Shown here: positions 41,895-52,017 of the stretch, piece after piece
How the letters are laid out: every line of letters starts with the position of its first letter
Position numbering within the stretch: position 1 is the first letter of the stretch
Assembly: GCF_000006445.2 (NCBI RefSeq)
Contig: NC_006045.2
Location: 62,001 to 126,000, forward strand
Reading direction: 5' to 3'
Source: Debaryomyces hansenii CBS767
Lineage: Eukaryota; Ascomycota; Pichiomycetes; Serinales; Debaryomycetaceae
DNA: 64,000 nucleotides
Program-made: the position numbers and the translations under genes
The notes under the pieces: model-generated
What the model saw: only the letters and a program-made list of their open reading frames with translations
What the model was told of the DNA's origin: nothing
The model's database searches: none

Positions 41895-42536
41895 ATCGAA
41901 GCAGGCAATTGTAAGTAATATGTGAAAAGTTACAATTCGAGGTAAGGATCAGGTAAGGATCAGGATCAATATTTATACTTCCTGTTAACTGTATTAGAAT
42001 AGTTAAATGCAAAACGTGGACTTCATATGTTGTTGATACACGAGGGCATAGCAATTTTTGTGCATACTAAAAATGTAACTCAAAATTAAACTATATTCAT
42101 TCTCTGTAATGGAGTGAATAGCGCATCCCAAATTCTTTCGCCATTATGACGTATTTTATGAATATTTTTTACTTGAATATTTGATTCTAGGTGTTGATAG
42201 TTATCTATAGAACGCTCTTTCTTTTCGTTTCGATCCCTATACTGAATGCCACGAGTGCCCATCTCGTTCTAAATGGTGCACGTTGATATTCGTGCTGCGA
42301 TATGCCCCAAACGTACAGGTTTTATTGTATGCTAGAATTTAAATATAACTATGAGTCAAAGCTTAAAAAACTTCGTCTTTTCATTAGATAAAATACATGC
42401 ATATATACATCATAAGCCAATTAAAATTCACACAATCCTTATTATGTTCGTACCCTATACGATATATTATTTAAAGTGAACGGCTGCAGCATGGGATTGT
42501 CGTCAGGAGAAAGCAGATTATCTTTCATCTACACAT
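41895..42536. other. Intergenic, promoter of the SurE gene at left
   Basis: A duplicated AGGTAAGGATCAG word occurs near 41940-41962, within 70 bp of the phosphatase start. No gene is seen in the remaining stretch. Confidence 0.4.
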
Positions 42537-43595
42537 TTATGCATCTTCGATAATAATTTTCATCGCCCCTGACTTGGGGTCAGCTGCTAACTTAAAGGCC
42601 TCTTCGGCATCCTCTAATGCAAATGAATGGGTAATCAATTTGTCTAAATTAATGATGCCTGCTTGCATCAACTTTACAACAGTAGGCCAGGTGTTGGCAT
42701 ATCTATATTGGAAAGTTACATGAATTTCCTTAACAGACAAGATCATAAAAGGGAATTTTTGGAACTCTCTACCAACCCCGATGATATGTAATTTTCCGCC
42801 GAAATCAAGGGCATGTGTTGCAAGCTCGAGTGATGGCTCTACACCTGTGCAATCAATGGCAACATCGAAGCTCTCTGTCGCAGATGCTACCTTTTTTAAG
42901 TTTTCTTGTAAAGAGCCAGTAACAAGAACAGTGGTGACGCTTGGGATTTCCTTTTTAATAAAGTCAAGTTTAGACTGTTCAATATCAGTTACAACGATTG
43001 GGAACGCTCCAGCCAGTTCCGCACATTTTGCCGTTACATAACCAATAGGACCTGCCCCACATACAAGTACTGATTGTCCTAATTGAAGTCCAATATGTCT
43101 CACTCCACAGTACAGAACTGAGAGAGGTTCCAAGAGAGCACCTTGCTGATAGGTGAGAGAATTGATCTTGTGACAAAATTGAGCTGGATGCTTGATGTAT
43201 CTTCTCAAAAACCCTGCCACAGGGGGAGTAGAGGAGAACAACACTTTCTCGCATCCATTATATTTACCGGTTAAGCAGGCCTTACAAGATTTGCATGGAA
43301 CACCCGGTTCAAGAGCAACCTTGTCACCTGTTTTTAAATTGGTAACTTTGTTACCCACAGCCAAAATTTCCCCAGACGATTCGTGCCCTAATATATGTTC
43401 GCCCTCGACCACCATAGTTGGTCCTATACATCCATGCTTTTGAAAGTGAATGTCTGAACCACAGATACCTGTACATTTGACATGGACTAATACTTCATCC
43501 TCTGTAAGATCCGCAGCTTGTGGAGTATCAATTTCTGTGACGTAAAGTTCGTGTTTTGGATTTGTGAAAACCCCAATATTTTGTTTGGTGGTCAT
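42537..43595 (-). CDS. L-arabinitol 4-dehydrogenase-like polyol dehydrogenase
   Basis: A 352-residue zinc MDR enzyme of the polyol dehydrogenase group. The catalytic zinc site is TGICGSDIHF plus GHESSGE. The segment HFQKHGCIGPTMVVEGEHIL matches L-arabinitol dehydrogenases better than xylitol or sorbitol dehydrogenases. The structural zinc Cys are in PCKSCKACLTGKYNGC. The NAD domain begins VLVCGAGPIGYVTAK, followed by VVTDIEQSKLDF, whose Asp indicates NAD. The enzyme oxidises a sugar alcohol to a ketose in pentose use. No neighbours share that pathway, so sorbitol or another polyol remains possible. Confidence 0.87.
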   Translation of the reverse strand: MTTKQNIGVFTNPKHELYVTEIDTPQAADLTEDEVLVHVKCTGICGSDIHFQKHGCIGPTMVVEGEHILGHESSGEILAVGNKVTNLKTGDKVALEPGVPCKSCKACLTGKYNGCEKVLFSSTPPVAGFLRRYIKHPAQFCHKINSLTYQQGALLEPLSVLYCGVRHIGLQLGQSVLVCGAGPIGYVTAKCAELAGAFPIVVTDIEQSKLDFIKKEIPSVTTVLVTGSLQENLKKVASATESFDVAIDCTGVEPSLELATHALDFGGKLHIIGVGREFQKFPFMILSVKEIHVTFQYRYANTWPTVVKLMQAGIINLDKLITHSFALEDAEEAFKLAADPKSGAMKIIIEDA

Positions 43596-44900
43596 ATTGA
43601 ATCTCTATCTATGATTATGTTTGGAATAAAGACAATTCACAATCAGATTAGCGATTGATTCGAGTTAAATACATCTGAACATATTAAATTCTACCATTCA
43701 AATCCCCAATGGGCACTTACCGCGGAAAAACTATCGGAGTCAGTGGAACATATCTTTTTTCTGATTGATTCGGATATACCCTTATAAGCTGGTCAAATTA
43801 GTATAAAGGTTTGCCGAATTATTTCGGTGATATATTTTTTTAATTTGTACCTTCTATTTAATTACGCCGAAATTAAATTTCAATTACAGTGGGATTCCTC
43901 TTACACTTGGAAACTGCAAGTTAGAGTGCTGGGCAGTTCCGGTGCATTTTCATCTTGCACATAAAACTTCGGCCTAAAGATCTTCACATGAGTTTTCATC
44001 TCCACCTGTAGATCTTGAGGAGATCATCAGATTTTTCTTATTAAAACAACAGACTTTTGAAATTCTACGCGCTATTGAATAATATTGGCTATTGTTTATG
44101 ATTTAGCTTGCGGTTAGAATTTCATTTGTTAATGTGGATCGCATGAATTTATTGCAACAAGTACCAATATATTTATCTTTTGATCTTAAAGGCCTTTAGT
44201 TCCATCACAATTCTCCATTTAACTTTTGTTATTTGTCATTTTACAAATTAAATGGTTTTTAGTGAAGCAAACGTTATTGATTCTTTGTATTCATTTATGT
44301 GTTTTAGACAATAATACGACAACTCTATTGAAATAATACAATACTTGGTGCAAGGTAACTATTTTCTATTAGAATTGTTGGTTTCTATTCTGAACTAACG
44401 TGCATAACAATAAGAATTATAGATCCTCACTTAATACAATATTCCATCGGTAGCATTCTTTGGTTGCTTGCTCTGGCATTAGATAGTTGCTATTTTATCT
44501 TGAAGGTTCATGATATTTTGATTCACATGTCACAATAAAGCCGTTGCCCTGGCCTGTACTCCATGAATCGTTTAACACGCGTAAATAGTAAATCAAACGC
44601 TTCTTCCATTCGCGTTGGCTAGCGAAGCCTACATATTCGGAGAAGGTAAACTAAAAAGGAAACCGAGATGCCTAGTTGATTCAATTCTTGACCTTTCTAT
44701 TTTAGAAGACGCATGTATTGCAGATTTCAAATCGAATATTTATGATTTAGTTGTATGTCAGGCAAACTTATGATGATTGTTCTAGTGTTGATTTGTAGAT
44801 TTGTAATCACATTTGGTAGTATGGAATATTATAAAGGGAGATCAGATGCTAGCTTCGAAACACAATTTAATCCAAGAGTCTACAAAATCAAATACAAACA
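43596..44900. other. Intergenic, 1.3 kb
   Basis: Holds the promoters of two divergent genes. TATAAAG (44830-44836) lies about 65 bp before the lipase ATG. A 60-codon open frame without ATG (about 44589-44773) was not accepted as a gene. Confidence 0.4.
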
Positions 44901-46328
44901 ATGAAAGTGAGTTTGGTTAAAATTGCATTCACAGCCTTGATGGTAAGTGGAATAAGCGCACATCCAACAAAAGAATTAGAAAGAAGAGATTTGATCTCAA
45001 ATATTGATGATATCGTTAATTCAACAATCGATAATGGTGAAGCTCACAAAGATAACGCTAAGAGTGCCATTACTGATATTTTTGACAAGATAAACGATGG
45101 GATCAAGCAAGATATAGATAATTTGAAAGAGGTAGGAAAATCTATCGCTGATTTGATTAAGTCAGTTGTTCCTACTGAAGACTTATCAACACCAGAAGGA
45201 GTGCAGGCTTATTTAGGTCAACTTTTTGAAAATGGAGAGGATTTATTCAAAAATTCTATTGATATGGTTGGACATGGTTTGAAGCCAGGTAGCATTGCTG
45301 GAAATTTCGAAGGTTTCTCTGATGAAATTAATACTTCGGATAATTTTAATGTTAAGGAACCAGAAGGCTCTGTTTATCCTCAAGCTGAATCAGAAGACCC
45401 ATCTTTTTCACTTTCTGAAGAACAATTACGCTCTGCCATTCAGATTCCTGAAGAATTCCAGTACGGAAATGGCTCTAAGTCTCCAGTTATTTTGGTTCCC
45501 GGTACAGGTAGTAAAGGAGGTATGACATATGCCTCTAACTATGCCAAATTGCTTAAGGAAACGGATTTTGCTGATGTCGTATGGTTGAATGTTCCTGGAT
45601 ATTTATTGGATGATGCCCAAAACAATGCCGAGTATGTTGCATATGCAATTAACTATATATCAGGAATTTCAAATAATAAAAATGTTAGTATTATTTCTTG
45701 GTCACAAGGTGGTCTTGATACTCAATGGGCATTAAAATACTGGGCATCTACCCGTTCAAAAGTAAGCGACTTTATTCCTATTAGTCCAGATTTCAAAGGT
45801 ACCAGAATGGTACCTGTTCTTTGTCCATCATTCCCAAAATTGAGTTGCCCTCCTTCTGTATTACAACAAGAATATAATTCAACATTCATTGAAACGTTGC
45901 GTGCTGACGGTGGAGATTCAGCTTACGTTCCAACTACTTCTATATATTCTGGATTTGATGAAATTGTTCAGCCGCAATCTGGAAAAGGCGCTTCAGGGTT
46001 GATTAATGATAATCGGAATGTTGGTGTCACTAACAACGAAGTTCAAACTATATGTCCAGATAGACCTGCAGGAAAATATTACACACACGAAGGTGTTCTT
46101 TATAATCCCGTTGGTTATGCTTTGGCCGTGGATGCTTTGACTCACGAAGGCCCAGGTCAATTAAGCAGAATCGACTTAGATACCGAATGTGGAAGGATCG
46201 TACCAGATGGGTTAACTTATACAGATCTTCTTGCAACCGAAGCATTAATTCCTGAAGCTCTTGTCTTAATTTTAAGTTACGACGATAAGACTCGTGATGA
46301 ACCAGAAATTAGGTCTTATGCTCAGTAA
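44901..46328 (+). CDS. CalB-type secreted lipase with long N-terminal extension
   Basis: A 475-residue secreted lipase. A signal peptide (about 1-20) and an ERRD Kex2-like site (27-30) precede a charged, helix-rich extension to about residue 165, with amphipathic repeats such as DDIVNSTIDNGEAHKDNAK. The catalytic domain resembles lipase B of Candida antarctica: ILVPGTGSKGG (oxyanion loop), SIISWSQGGLDTQW with nucleophile Ser268, IYSGFDEIVQP with Asp353, and YYTHEGV with His396. SPDFKGT also matches. It should hydrolyse ester bonds of lipids outside the cell. The extension, absent from classic CalB, may be a propeptide. Next come fatty-acid oxidation genes. Confidence 0.93.
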   Translation: MKVSLVKIAFTALMVSGISAHPTKELERRDLISNIDDIVNSTIDNGEAHKDNAKSAITDIFDKINDGIKQDIDNLKEVGKSIADLIKSVVPTEDLSTPEGVQAYLGQLFENGEDLFKNSIDMVGHGLKPGSIAGNFEGFSDEINTSDNFNVKEPEGSVYPQAESEDPSFSLSEEQLRSAIQIPEEFQYGNGSKSPVILVPGTGSKGGMTYASNYAKLLKETDFADVVWLNVPGYLLDDAQNNAEYVAYAINYISGISNNKNVSIISWSQGGLDTQWALKYWASTRSKVSDFIPISPDFKGTRMVPVLCPSFPKLSCPPSVLQQEYNSTFIETLRADGGDSAYVPTTSIYSGFDEIVQPQSGKGASGLINDNRNVGVTNNEVQTICPDRPAGKYYTHEGVLYNPVGYALAVDALTHEGPGQLSRIDLDTECGRIVPDGLTYTDLLATEALIPEALVLILSYDDKTRDEPEIRSYAQ

Positions 46329-46532
46329 ATGTTCGTTCTATCGTCCTCGATTTATAATTTACTACAATTGATATCTTGATTCTAAAAGATTAATCGTAAA
46401 ATTTTATAACAAATACAAAACTAATTCATAGCCAGAACTCGTTCTATGCTCGGTTATTCGATGAATCTACATCTTTTTAAATCAAAACATAATACAAATA
46501 AATAATTTCTTAGTTATATAAAGCATATTTCA

Positions 46533-48647
46533 TTATTTAGATAAAATTTCTTCAGCTTCATCAGAATATTCATGTCTTTGTCTATCTTCCTGAGAAGGTC
46601 TGTTCAACATCGCTTCGAGGTCAGTAGAATATGGAGCTTTATGATTGAAAGGTGGATTGGCCTCCTTAACAATCTTAAAGTAGTTTTCATATATGTCTCC
46701 ATTATAACTACCTAAGGATGAATTGATCATCATATCAGATAATTGGAAAGAATCAGTTAATGGAATAACATGTGGTCTTAAATCCTTACATAATTTTGGA
46801 ATATGTTGATCAGTCAAAATAGAAATTGATTCAGTAGAAACCACAGAATATGTCAAGAAGATACCAGAGAACTCTTCTAAAATTATAGTGGCAGAGTATA
46901 ATTGAGCAAGCTTGTCTAACACAGGTACTAATTCTTTTTCTTCTATAGAGTCAACCTTATCAAGGAAGGCTTTCAACAAAAAGAAATGTGCCAATAACTT
47001 TGACAATTGCACCAAGTTTGCACCAATAAAGTCCCAGTCTTCACCGTGGGCATCCAAGGTTGTCAATGCTTGATTCGAGGCTCTAATAATTGCGACCTCG
47101 ACTGCATGTAAAACCTTTCTAGTGTCATTCATGTCTTCATTTTGAAGAATGACATCCCTATTAAGATATTTCTTGGAATCAGTCAAGAATTCGAGAATAC
47201 CAGTTACGTTTTGGCCGTCACGAAGTACACTACTAATACTCTTAACCAATTGTTTACCAATCGACATTCCTAAAATGTTATTATCACCTTCCCAAGTACA
47301 TTGTACAGCCCAATCATTGTATATTTTACCGAACCCTGAATAAGCTGAGTAACCATGACCACCACATGCTTGTCTACATTGATCAATAGTGCTCAAGGTC
47401 AACCACGTACAAGTAGACTTCAAGGAACCAGAAGCCACGAATAATGACTTCATTGCCTCGATACCTTTGTCAATACCGGCTTTGTCGTCTTCGGCCACTG
47501 CGTCGTCTAATTCATCCATTGTTTTGTGAGAAAGCTCCTGTAACACATTAGAACCGTTAGAGAAAGCATATGTCATAGCCAACAAAGGTATCAAACGACG
47601 TTGATGTAATGGGTAATCCAACAATTGGTTTTCCTTATCGTTTTCACCAGCCTTAGATGCCTTGAATTGTCTTCTGCCGACGGCGTATCTCAATGCAATA
47701 GTAATTACTCTGGACGACCATCTGAAGGCATCCTTAACCATAACAACTCTACCACCAAGCAAAGCAGAATAAGATAATTGGTTGTTAGGTGGTAAAGTAA
47801 CCTTACCTTCGGCGGTGACTTTGGTGAATTTTTGTAACATGAAAAATCTAGGGATTCTGACACCAGAGAACTGGATCCAACCATTATCAATACCATCTCT
47901 GCCCATCTTTGCACCAATATCACCCACACTGACACCTGGCATTAAGTCGTGGTTTGAGTCTCTCAAAGGTACAACAAATGTCTTGACACCGTAGTCTTTT
48001 CCGTGGACAATCAATCTGGCGTAAACAGCAGCATGGGTTGCTGAATGGGCAGCACCACCAATCCACCATTTGGTAGCACCAATGTGTGGAGTATTAATAA
48101 CAAACTCGTCATTTTCTTCGTTAAATGTAGCTGTAGTTTCCAAGCCGGCAACATTGGAACCGTGCGCTATTTCGGTCATAGCAAAACACCCGTAGATATT
48201 CTTTACATACGCTGCTTCTTTGGTCAATGCCCAGTAGTTCAATTGCTCAAACGAACCATTACCTCTGACACAACTCAAAAATAACCCTAAATGAACCCCT
48301 ATTCTAGTGTGGAGCTGTGGGTCAAAAACACTAATCAAAGAAAGTCTTCTTTCCAACTCGTCAAAAGATTCTACTTCAATGTATCTCGACACTCTGTTGA
48401 TTTTCTGTGCAGTCAACTCTCTTTGCTCTTCTTTGGTTAAATCATAGACCTTAGGGCTAGCTGCTAAGATTGGATCTCTTTCCATTTGCTGGATAAATTT
48501 CTTCACTTCTTCTGACTTTTCCTTGGATCCTTCCAAGAAATAGTTCATAGTTTCTGGGTTAAAAACAGCAGCTTCACGTTCAGCCCCAATCAATGTAGCA
48601 GGATTGGGTGCTTCGGAAAATTCAACGTTCTTCGTAACACTTGACAT
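46533..48647 (-). CDS. POX: Peroxisomal acyl-CoA oxidase
   Basis: A 704-residue flavoenzyme of normal family length. The N-terminal alpha domain leads to [20 protein letters not shown], the FAD and substrate segment. [20 protein letters not shown] and RYAVGRRQF follow. [14 protein letters not shown] and [12 protein letters not shown] carry the catalytic Glu region. It oxidises acyl-CoA to trans-2-enoyl-CoA and makes hydrogen peroxide, the first step of peroxisomal beta-oxidation. The C-terminus is ILSK, not a classical SKL. Yeast acyl-CoA oxidases often lack one and enter peroxisomes by an internal Pex5 signal. Induction by fatty acids is supported by two CCTCGG sites upstream. Confidence 0.96.
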   Translation of the reverse strand: MSSVTKNVEFSEAPNPATLIGAEREAAVFNPETMNYFLEGSKEKSEEVKKFIQQMERDPILAASPKVYDLTKEEQRELTAQKINRVSRYIEVESFDELERRLSLISVFDPQLHTRIGVHLGLFLSCVRGNGSFEQLNYWALTKEAAYVKNIYGCFAMTEIAHGSNVAGLETTATFNEENDEFVINTPHIGATKWWIGGAAHSATHAAVYARLIVHGKDYGVKTFVVPLRDSNHDLMPGVSVGDIGAKMGRDGIDNGWIQFSGVRIPRFFMLQKFTKVTAEGKVTLPPNNQLSYSALLGGRVVMVKDAFRWSSRVITIALRYAVGRRQFKASKAGENDKENQLLDYPLHQRRLIPLLAMTYAFSNGSNVLQELSHKTMDELDDAVAEDDKAGIDKGIEAMKSLFVASGSLKSTCTWLTLSTIDQCRQACGGHGYSAYSGFGKIYNDWAVQCTWEGDNNILGMSIGKQLVKSISSVLRDGQNVTGILEFLTDSKKYLNRDVILQNEDMNDTRKVLHAVEVAIIRASNQALTTLDAHGEDWDFIGANLVQLSKLLAHFFLLKAFLDKVDSIEEKELVPVLDKLAQLYSATIILEEFSGIFLTYSVVSTESISILTDQHIPKLCKDLRPHVIPLTDSFQLSDMMINSSLGSYNGDIYENYFKIVKEANPPFNHKAPYSTDLEAMLNRPSQEDRQRHEYSDEAEEILSK

Positions 48648-49319
48648 ATTTTACTTTAGCTACCTTAATACAAACAAATTTATTATTCCTCGAAGGACTT
48701 CCCCAGTCTTTATATAATTTCCATATGAAGAGGGGATCCGAGCTTCAACGTTCGTCTCATGCATTTTTCGCACTTAAGTCGCTATCTAAGCGTCAACTGC
48801 AGCATATTGCTTATTAAAATCGACAGTAAATAGACTTATATACTTTAACGTCAATTTACGTACACATATTTGACTTATTGACGGATTGCGGTGCTTATCT
48901 TTACGTTTGAAGCCAGCTTGTGGTTGCTAGTCTTCACTGAGAGAACCCTCTTCCTTGCAATAAAGTAAGGTCCGAGGGATGTATTAGAGCCAGCGAAAAT
49001 TGCATATGTTCTTTCCTGTATATAGTTGATTGATAGAACCTAACCTCGGCCAAAATCTGGTTATTCTACCACGCCGTATAAGTATTGCAAGATGGTGGTT
49101 AGGGGTCATAAATGATAAGATTTTATATGTAGTATTCGAGGATAATGATATAGCTATAGATAATGTGAACATGACAATAATTATGGTCACCGGTGTCAAT
49201 TAAAAATTAAAATAGTCACAAGACGCATACGGCCCGAAAGGAGCGCATGCATGTAGAAAACAGGATGTAAGATTGAGGACTATTAAACTAAACTACAATA
49301 TACTGAAATATCATAATCA
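48648..49319. other. Region between acyl-CoA oxidase and CYP52
   Basis: 672 bp. The left part is the oxidase promoter. The right end is the 3' flank of the P450. No gene is seen. Confidence 0.5.
48972..49049. promoter_or_regulatory. Two CCTCGG-type fatty-acid response sites
   Basis: CCGAGG at 48972-48977 and its complement CCTCGG at 49044-49049 lie 325 and 397 bp upstream of the oxidase start. CCTCGG is the core bound by the FarA/FarB/Ctf1 zinc-cluster family, which switches on beta-oxidation genes in filamentous fungi and Candida. The opposite orientation and 72-bp spacing suggest a regulatory pair. A six-base word can occur by chance; function is inferred. Confidence 0.5.
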
Positions 49320-50837
49320 TTAATGCAAACTTATAAACACGCCATCTAAATGTCTCATTGTTGAGTTAGTCAATTTGGGAGGCGGATACTTTGAATCGTG
49401 GGATTCGAGATTTGGAAACATCTGCGCGAGCCTGATCGTTATATAGGATGCTTCGGTCAAGGCAAACTGTTGGCCGAGACAAACTCTTGGTCCACTGCTA
49501 AAAGGCATGTAGGCCCAACCTATATTTCTAAGGTTTTCCCATCTTTCCGGTCTATAGACATCCGCATCTTTGCCGTAGTAGGCTTCCAGTCTGTGCATAC
49601 TATACGTAGTGTAGAGAACGAATTGTCCCTTGGGAACAAATATAGGAGACTGTTGATCTTTACCACCACCTCTAGGCAAGGTGGTATCTTTTTTAGCAAC
49701 TCTAAAGTTTTGGGGCACAGAAGGATACATTCTCAAAGTTTCATTTATGACCCACTTCAAGTACGTGCATTTTTTCATAGATTCGAATGTAATCTTTTCA
49801 AGTTTGACATCGTCTCCGTTTCCAAAGTGCTCATAAACCTCACGCTTTAATTTACTCCAAATTTCAGGGTTCCTTGCCAACTCAAAGAAAAGGAATGAGA
49901 GAAGGCTTGCGGTAGTATTTCTACCGGCTAACATAATACTGAGCAATTCGTCCTGGAGAATAATTGGGTCTCTTGTTTGTTTAACTAATTCGTACAAGAA
50001 AATGTAGCCATCTCTACTTTTGGCATCTAATTCTTCTTGTGTAGTCTCCAACGCCTTATGTACGTAATGACCGGTAAATTTATGTATTTTTCTATTAGCT
50101 TCCCGAAATTCTTTTGAATCAAATAAAAAGTACAAATCCTGCGCCAAAGCTCTCAGCATCATATAATTCTGAGAGATATTGAATGCATCATCGAAGCCTG
50201 CTTTTCCGTCAATATCAGTAGGCAACGATTCATACCCAATCGATGCGTCACGCAATGAATCCACTGATTCACCAAATAAAAACTCCGTTGCTGCATCGAT
50301 TGTTAATTTATGAAATAAGATCTGAATGTTAAATACGCCACCTTCAGATTTACGTACGTGTTTAGCAAATACTTGAAGATGCGGTTCTAGCGCTTGAACA
50401 TGTGCCACTCGCTCCCTCGCAAACTGAGGCCTCAACATGGTCCTAGAATGCTGCCATCTTTCCCCTTCGGACGCAAAAATTCCGTTACCTAATAATGGTT
50501 TGAAAAACTTATGTCTTTTGCCGATACTAAAATCATCGTATTGTGTGGCAACTACAGCCTTAACATTCTCAGCGTTCTTTGTATGAATAAGTTGTTTATG
50601 AAATAGTCTGGATTTTATGGTATCAGTATCGGTTTCGATGTACGTCTGCTTTTGGTAATCTACCAAGAACCCTTCTCTTCTTGCCTTGATAACATTAATG
50701 AGACTTATGATTCCGAATCTGCCACCGAATTCTTGCATAGGTTCACACCCCCATTGTCTTGCGAGCCAGTAATTCTTACACAGAATAATAAGCCTCCGTA
50801 CAAAGTAGGCTATAAATATTATAATATACCAATTCAT
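49320..50837 (-). CDS. CYP52-type P450, alkane/fatty-acid omega-hydroxylase
   Basis: A 505-residue ER P450. An N-terminal anchor (about 1-20) and KNYWLARQWGCEP precede FKPLLGNGIFASEGERWQ (CYP52 helix-C region). The I-helix is MLAGRNTTASLL, ExxR is NETLRMYPSVPQNFR, and the haem loop is FSSGPRVCLGQQFAL. The phrases PRGGGKDQQSPIFVPKG and YSMHRLEAYYGKDADVYR are characteristic of CYP52. Such enzymes hydroxylate the end carbon of alkanes or fatty acids, feeding dicarboxylic acids to beta-oxidation. Its neighbour is the acyl-CoA oxidase, a direct pathway partner. The N-terminus is slightly shorter than most CYP52 anchors. Confidence 0.95.
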   Translation of the reverse strand: MNWYIIIFIAYFVRRLIILCKNYWLARQWGCEPMQEFGGRFGIISLINVIKARREGFLVDYQKQTYIETDTDTIKSRLFHKQLIHTKNAENVKAVVATQYDDFSIGKRHKFFKPLLGNGIFASEGERWQHSRTMLRPQFARERVAHVQALEPHLQVFAKHVRKSEGGVFNIQILFHKLTIDAATEFLFGESVDSLRDASIGYESLPTDIDGKAGFDDAFNISQNYMMLRALAQDLYFLFDSKEFREANRKIHKFTGHYVHKALETTQEELDAKSRDGYIFLYELVKQTRDPIILQDELLSIMLAGRNTTASLLSFLFFELARNPEIWSKLKREVYEHFGNGDDVKLEKITFESMKKCTYLKWVINETLRMYPSVPQNFRVAKKDTTLPRGGGKDQQSPIFVPKGQFVLYTTYSMHRLEAYYGKDADVYRPERWENLRNIGWAYMPFSSGPRVCLGQQFALTEASYITIRLAQMFPNLESHDSKYPPPKLTNSTMRHLDGVFISLH

Positions 50838-51327
50838 TGGATATTTTTATAATCAAGAAGACTAAAAATAATAATTATTAAAAGGGACCCAATAGAATTT
50901 CATGTTTATTCATTATGACGAGACAATAGGATCAAAATTATGCATGTGCTGAAAAAAACTAGTAATTGATTCGAACTATTAGTGTACATCGATTTATAAG
51001 TATTCATCTTTTCGTATTATTATATTTGTATCACATAAACGTAGAACGGATCAACTGTGAACTTGGGTACATCTGACAGGTTTATGCGAAGTGTCTATAT
51101 CTTAAAAAACAAAAACATCGCCATATATTTGTTCAACGTATTATGACATTATCGAGCAGAAAATTCTAATTGAAAGATATTTTATAGGAAATGTATATAT
51201 CTACAGGATATAACTGTATTTGATTGGAACGAGTTAAATGTTAAACGTGGTATAATATACTTCTCACAGCTAAATTCTATTAAAATGCTATAAAATTAGC
51301 TAAACTGATAATAAATGTATCTGAACC
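50838..51327. other. Promoter region of the CYP52 gene
   Basis: 490 bp between two minus-strand genes. I did not find CCTCGG or CCGAGG here, unlike the oxidase promoter. Confidence 0.4.
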
Positions 51328-52017
51328 TCAACCTGCGATCTTTTTCAGTATAATATAAAGCACGGACAAATAAAAAATGACATGCATTATTAACTTAAAC
51401 AAGACTGTAAAGTTAAATTCTGTAAATATGTGTGAAGCTCCATGATGAGCTGGATTATGTATGGCATCTAATTGTAATGCTTTATTGTCACCAGAACCTA
51501 GATTTCTTACCTTGTTTTCTTTTGTTAGGTTTTCTAGGGTTATATCTATCTTGTATGGAGATGTTTCATCTTCTATTAGACTAGTCACCGAGATCGCATA
51601 ACTGTCTAATTTCTCTTCAGTACCCAAGATACCATTAGAATCAAGTGGAGAATTATTGCCATTGATCCCTTTCAATGCCTGCAGTGAACTAATTATATTT
51701 CCAGAGCTAGTTCTCTTAGCGTGGCTTCTATTCACCTTTTGTATTGAGTGGGTACCTGAACTCAACCTTCTTGTAGTTCTTGAAACGGAACTTGAACTCA
51801 ACCTTCTTCTAGTTCTTGAAACGGAACTTGAGCTCAGGCCACTGCGTGATAGCGATATAGGTTGCGTATTTACAATATCTTCATCTGGAATACTCTCACT
51901 GGAAATTGAAGTCGTTTTCTTTAGTCTGACCTTCTTTTTTAAACCCGTGTTAGGAAATATACTGATGAAAGCTTTAATGTTTCTATTGTCCAGCCAAATT
52001 GTGTTTTTTAATCCCAT
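51328..52017 (-). CDS. Tail-anchored Ser/Arg-rich protein of unknown function
   Basis: A 229-residue protein that I do not recognise. The N-terminus is soluble and basic (KKKVRLKKTTS). A Ser/Arg segment at about 62-87 holds an imperfect duplication, SSSSVSRTRRRL then SSSSVSRTTRRL. The rest is polar, with Asn/Ser-rich stretches. A single hydrophobic helix at the extreme C-terminus (about 206-226, LFKLIMHVIFYLSVLYIIL) ends in KKIAG, typical of tail-anchored ER or outer-mitochondrial proteins. No signal peptide is seen. The first ATG is used. Confidence 0.7.
   Translation of the reverse strand: MGLKNTIWLDNRNIKAFISIFPNTGLKKKVRLKKTTSISSESIPDEDIVNTQPISLSRSGLSSSSVSRTRRRLSSSSVSRTTRRLSSGTHSIQKVNRSHAKRTSSGNIISSLQALKGINGNNSPLDSNGILGTEEKLDSYAISVTSLIEDETSPYKIDITLENLTKENKVRNLGSGDNKALQLDAIHNPAHHGASHIFTEFNFTVLFKLIMHVIFYLSVLYIILKKIAG

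Noticed and set aside
44589..44773. About 60-codon open frame without ATG (PFALASEAYIFGEGKL...)
   Set aside because: Composition is protein-like, but there is no start, no homology and no second piece; chance frames of this size are common.
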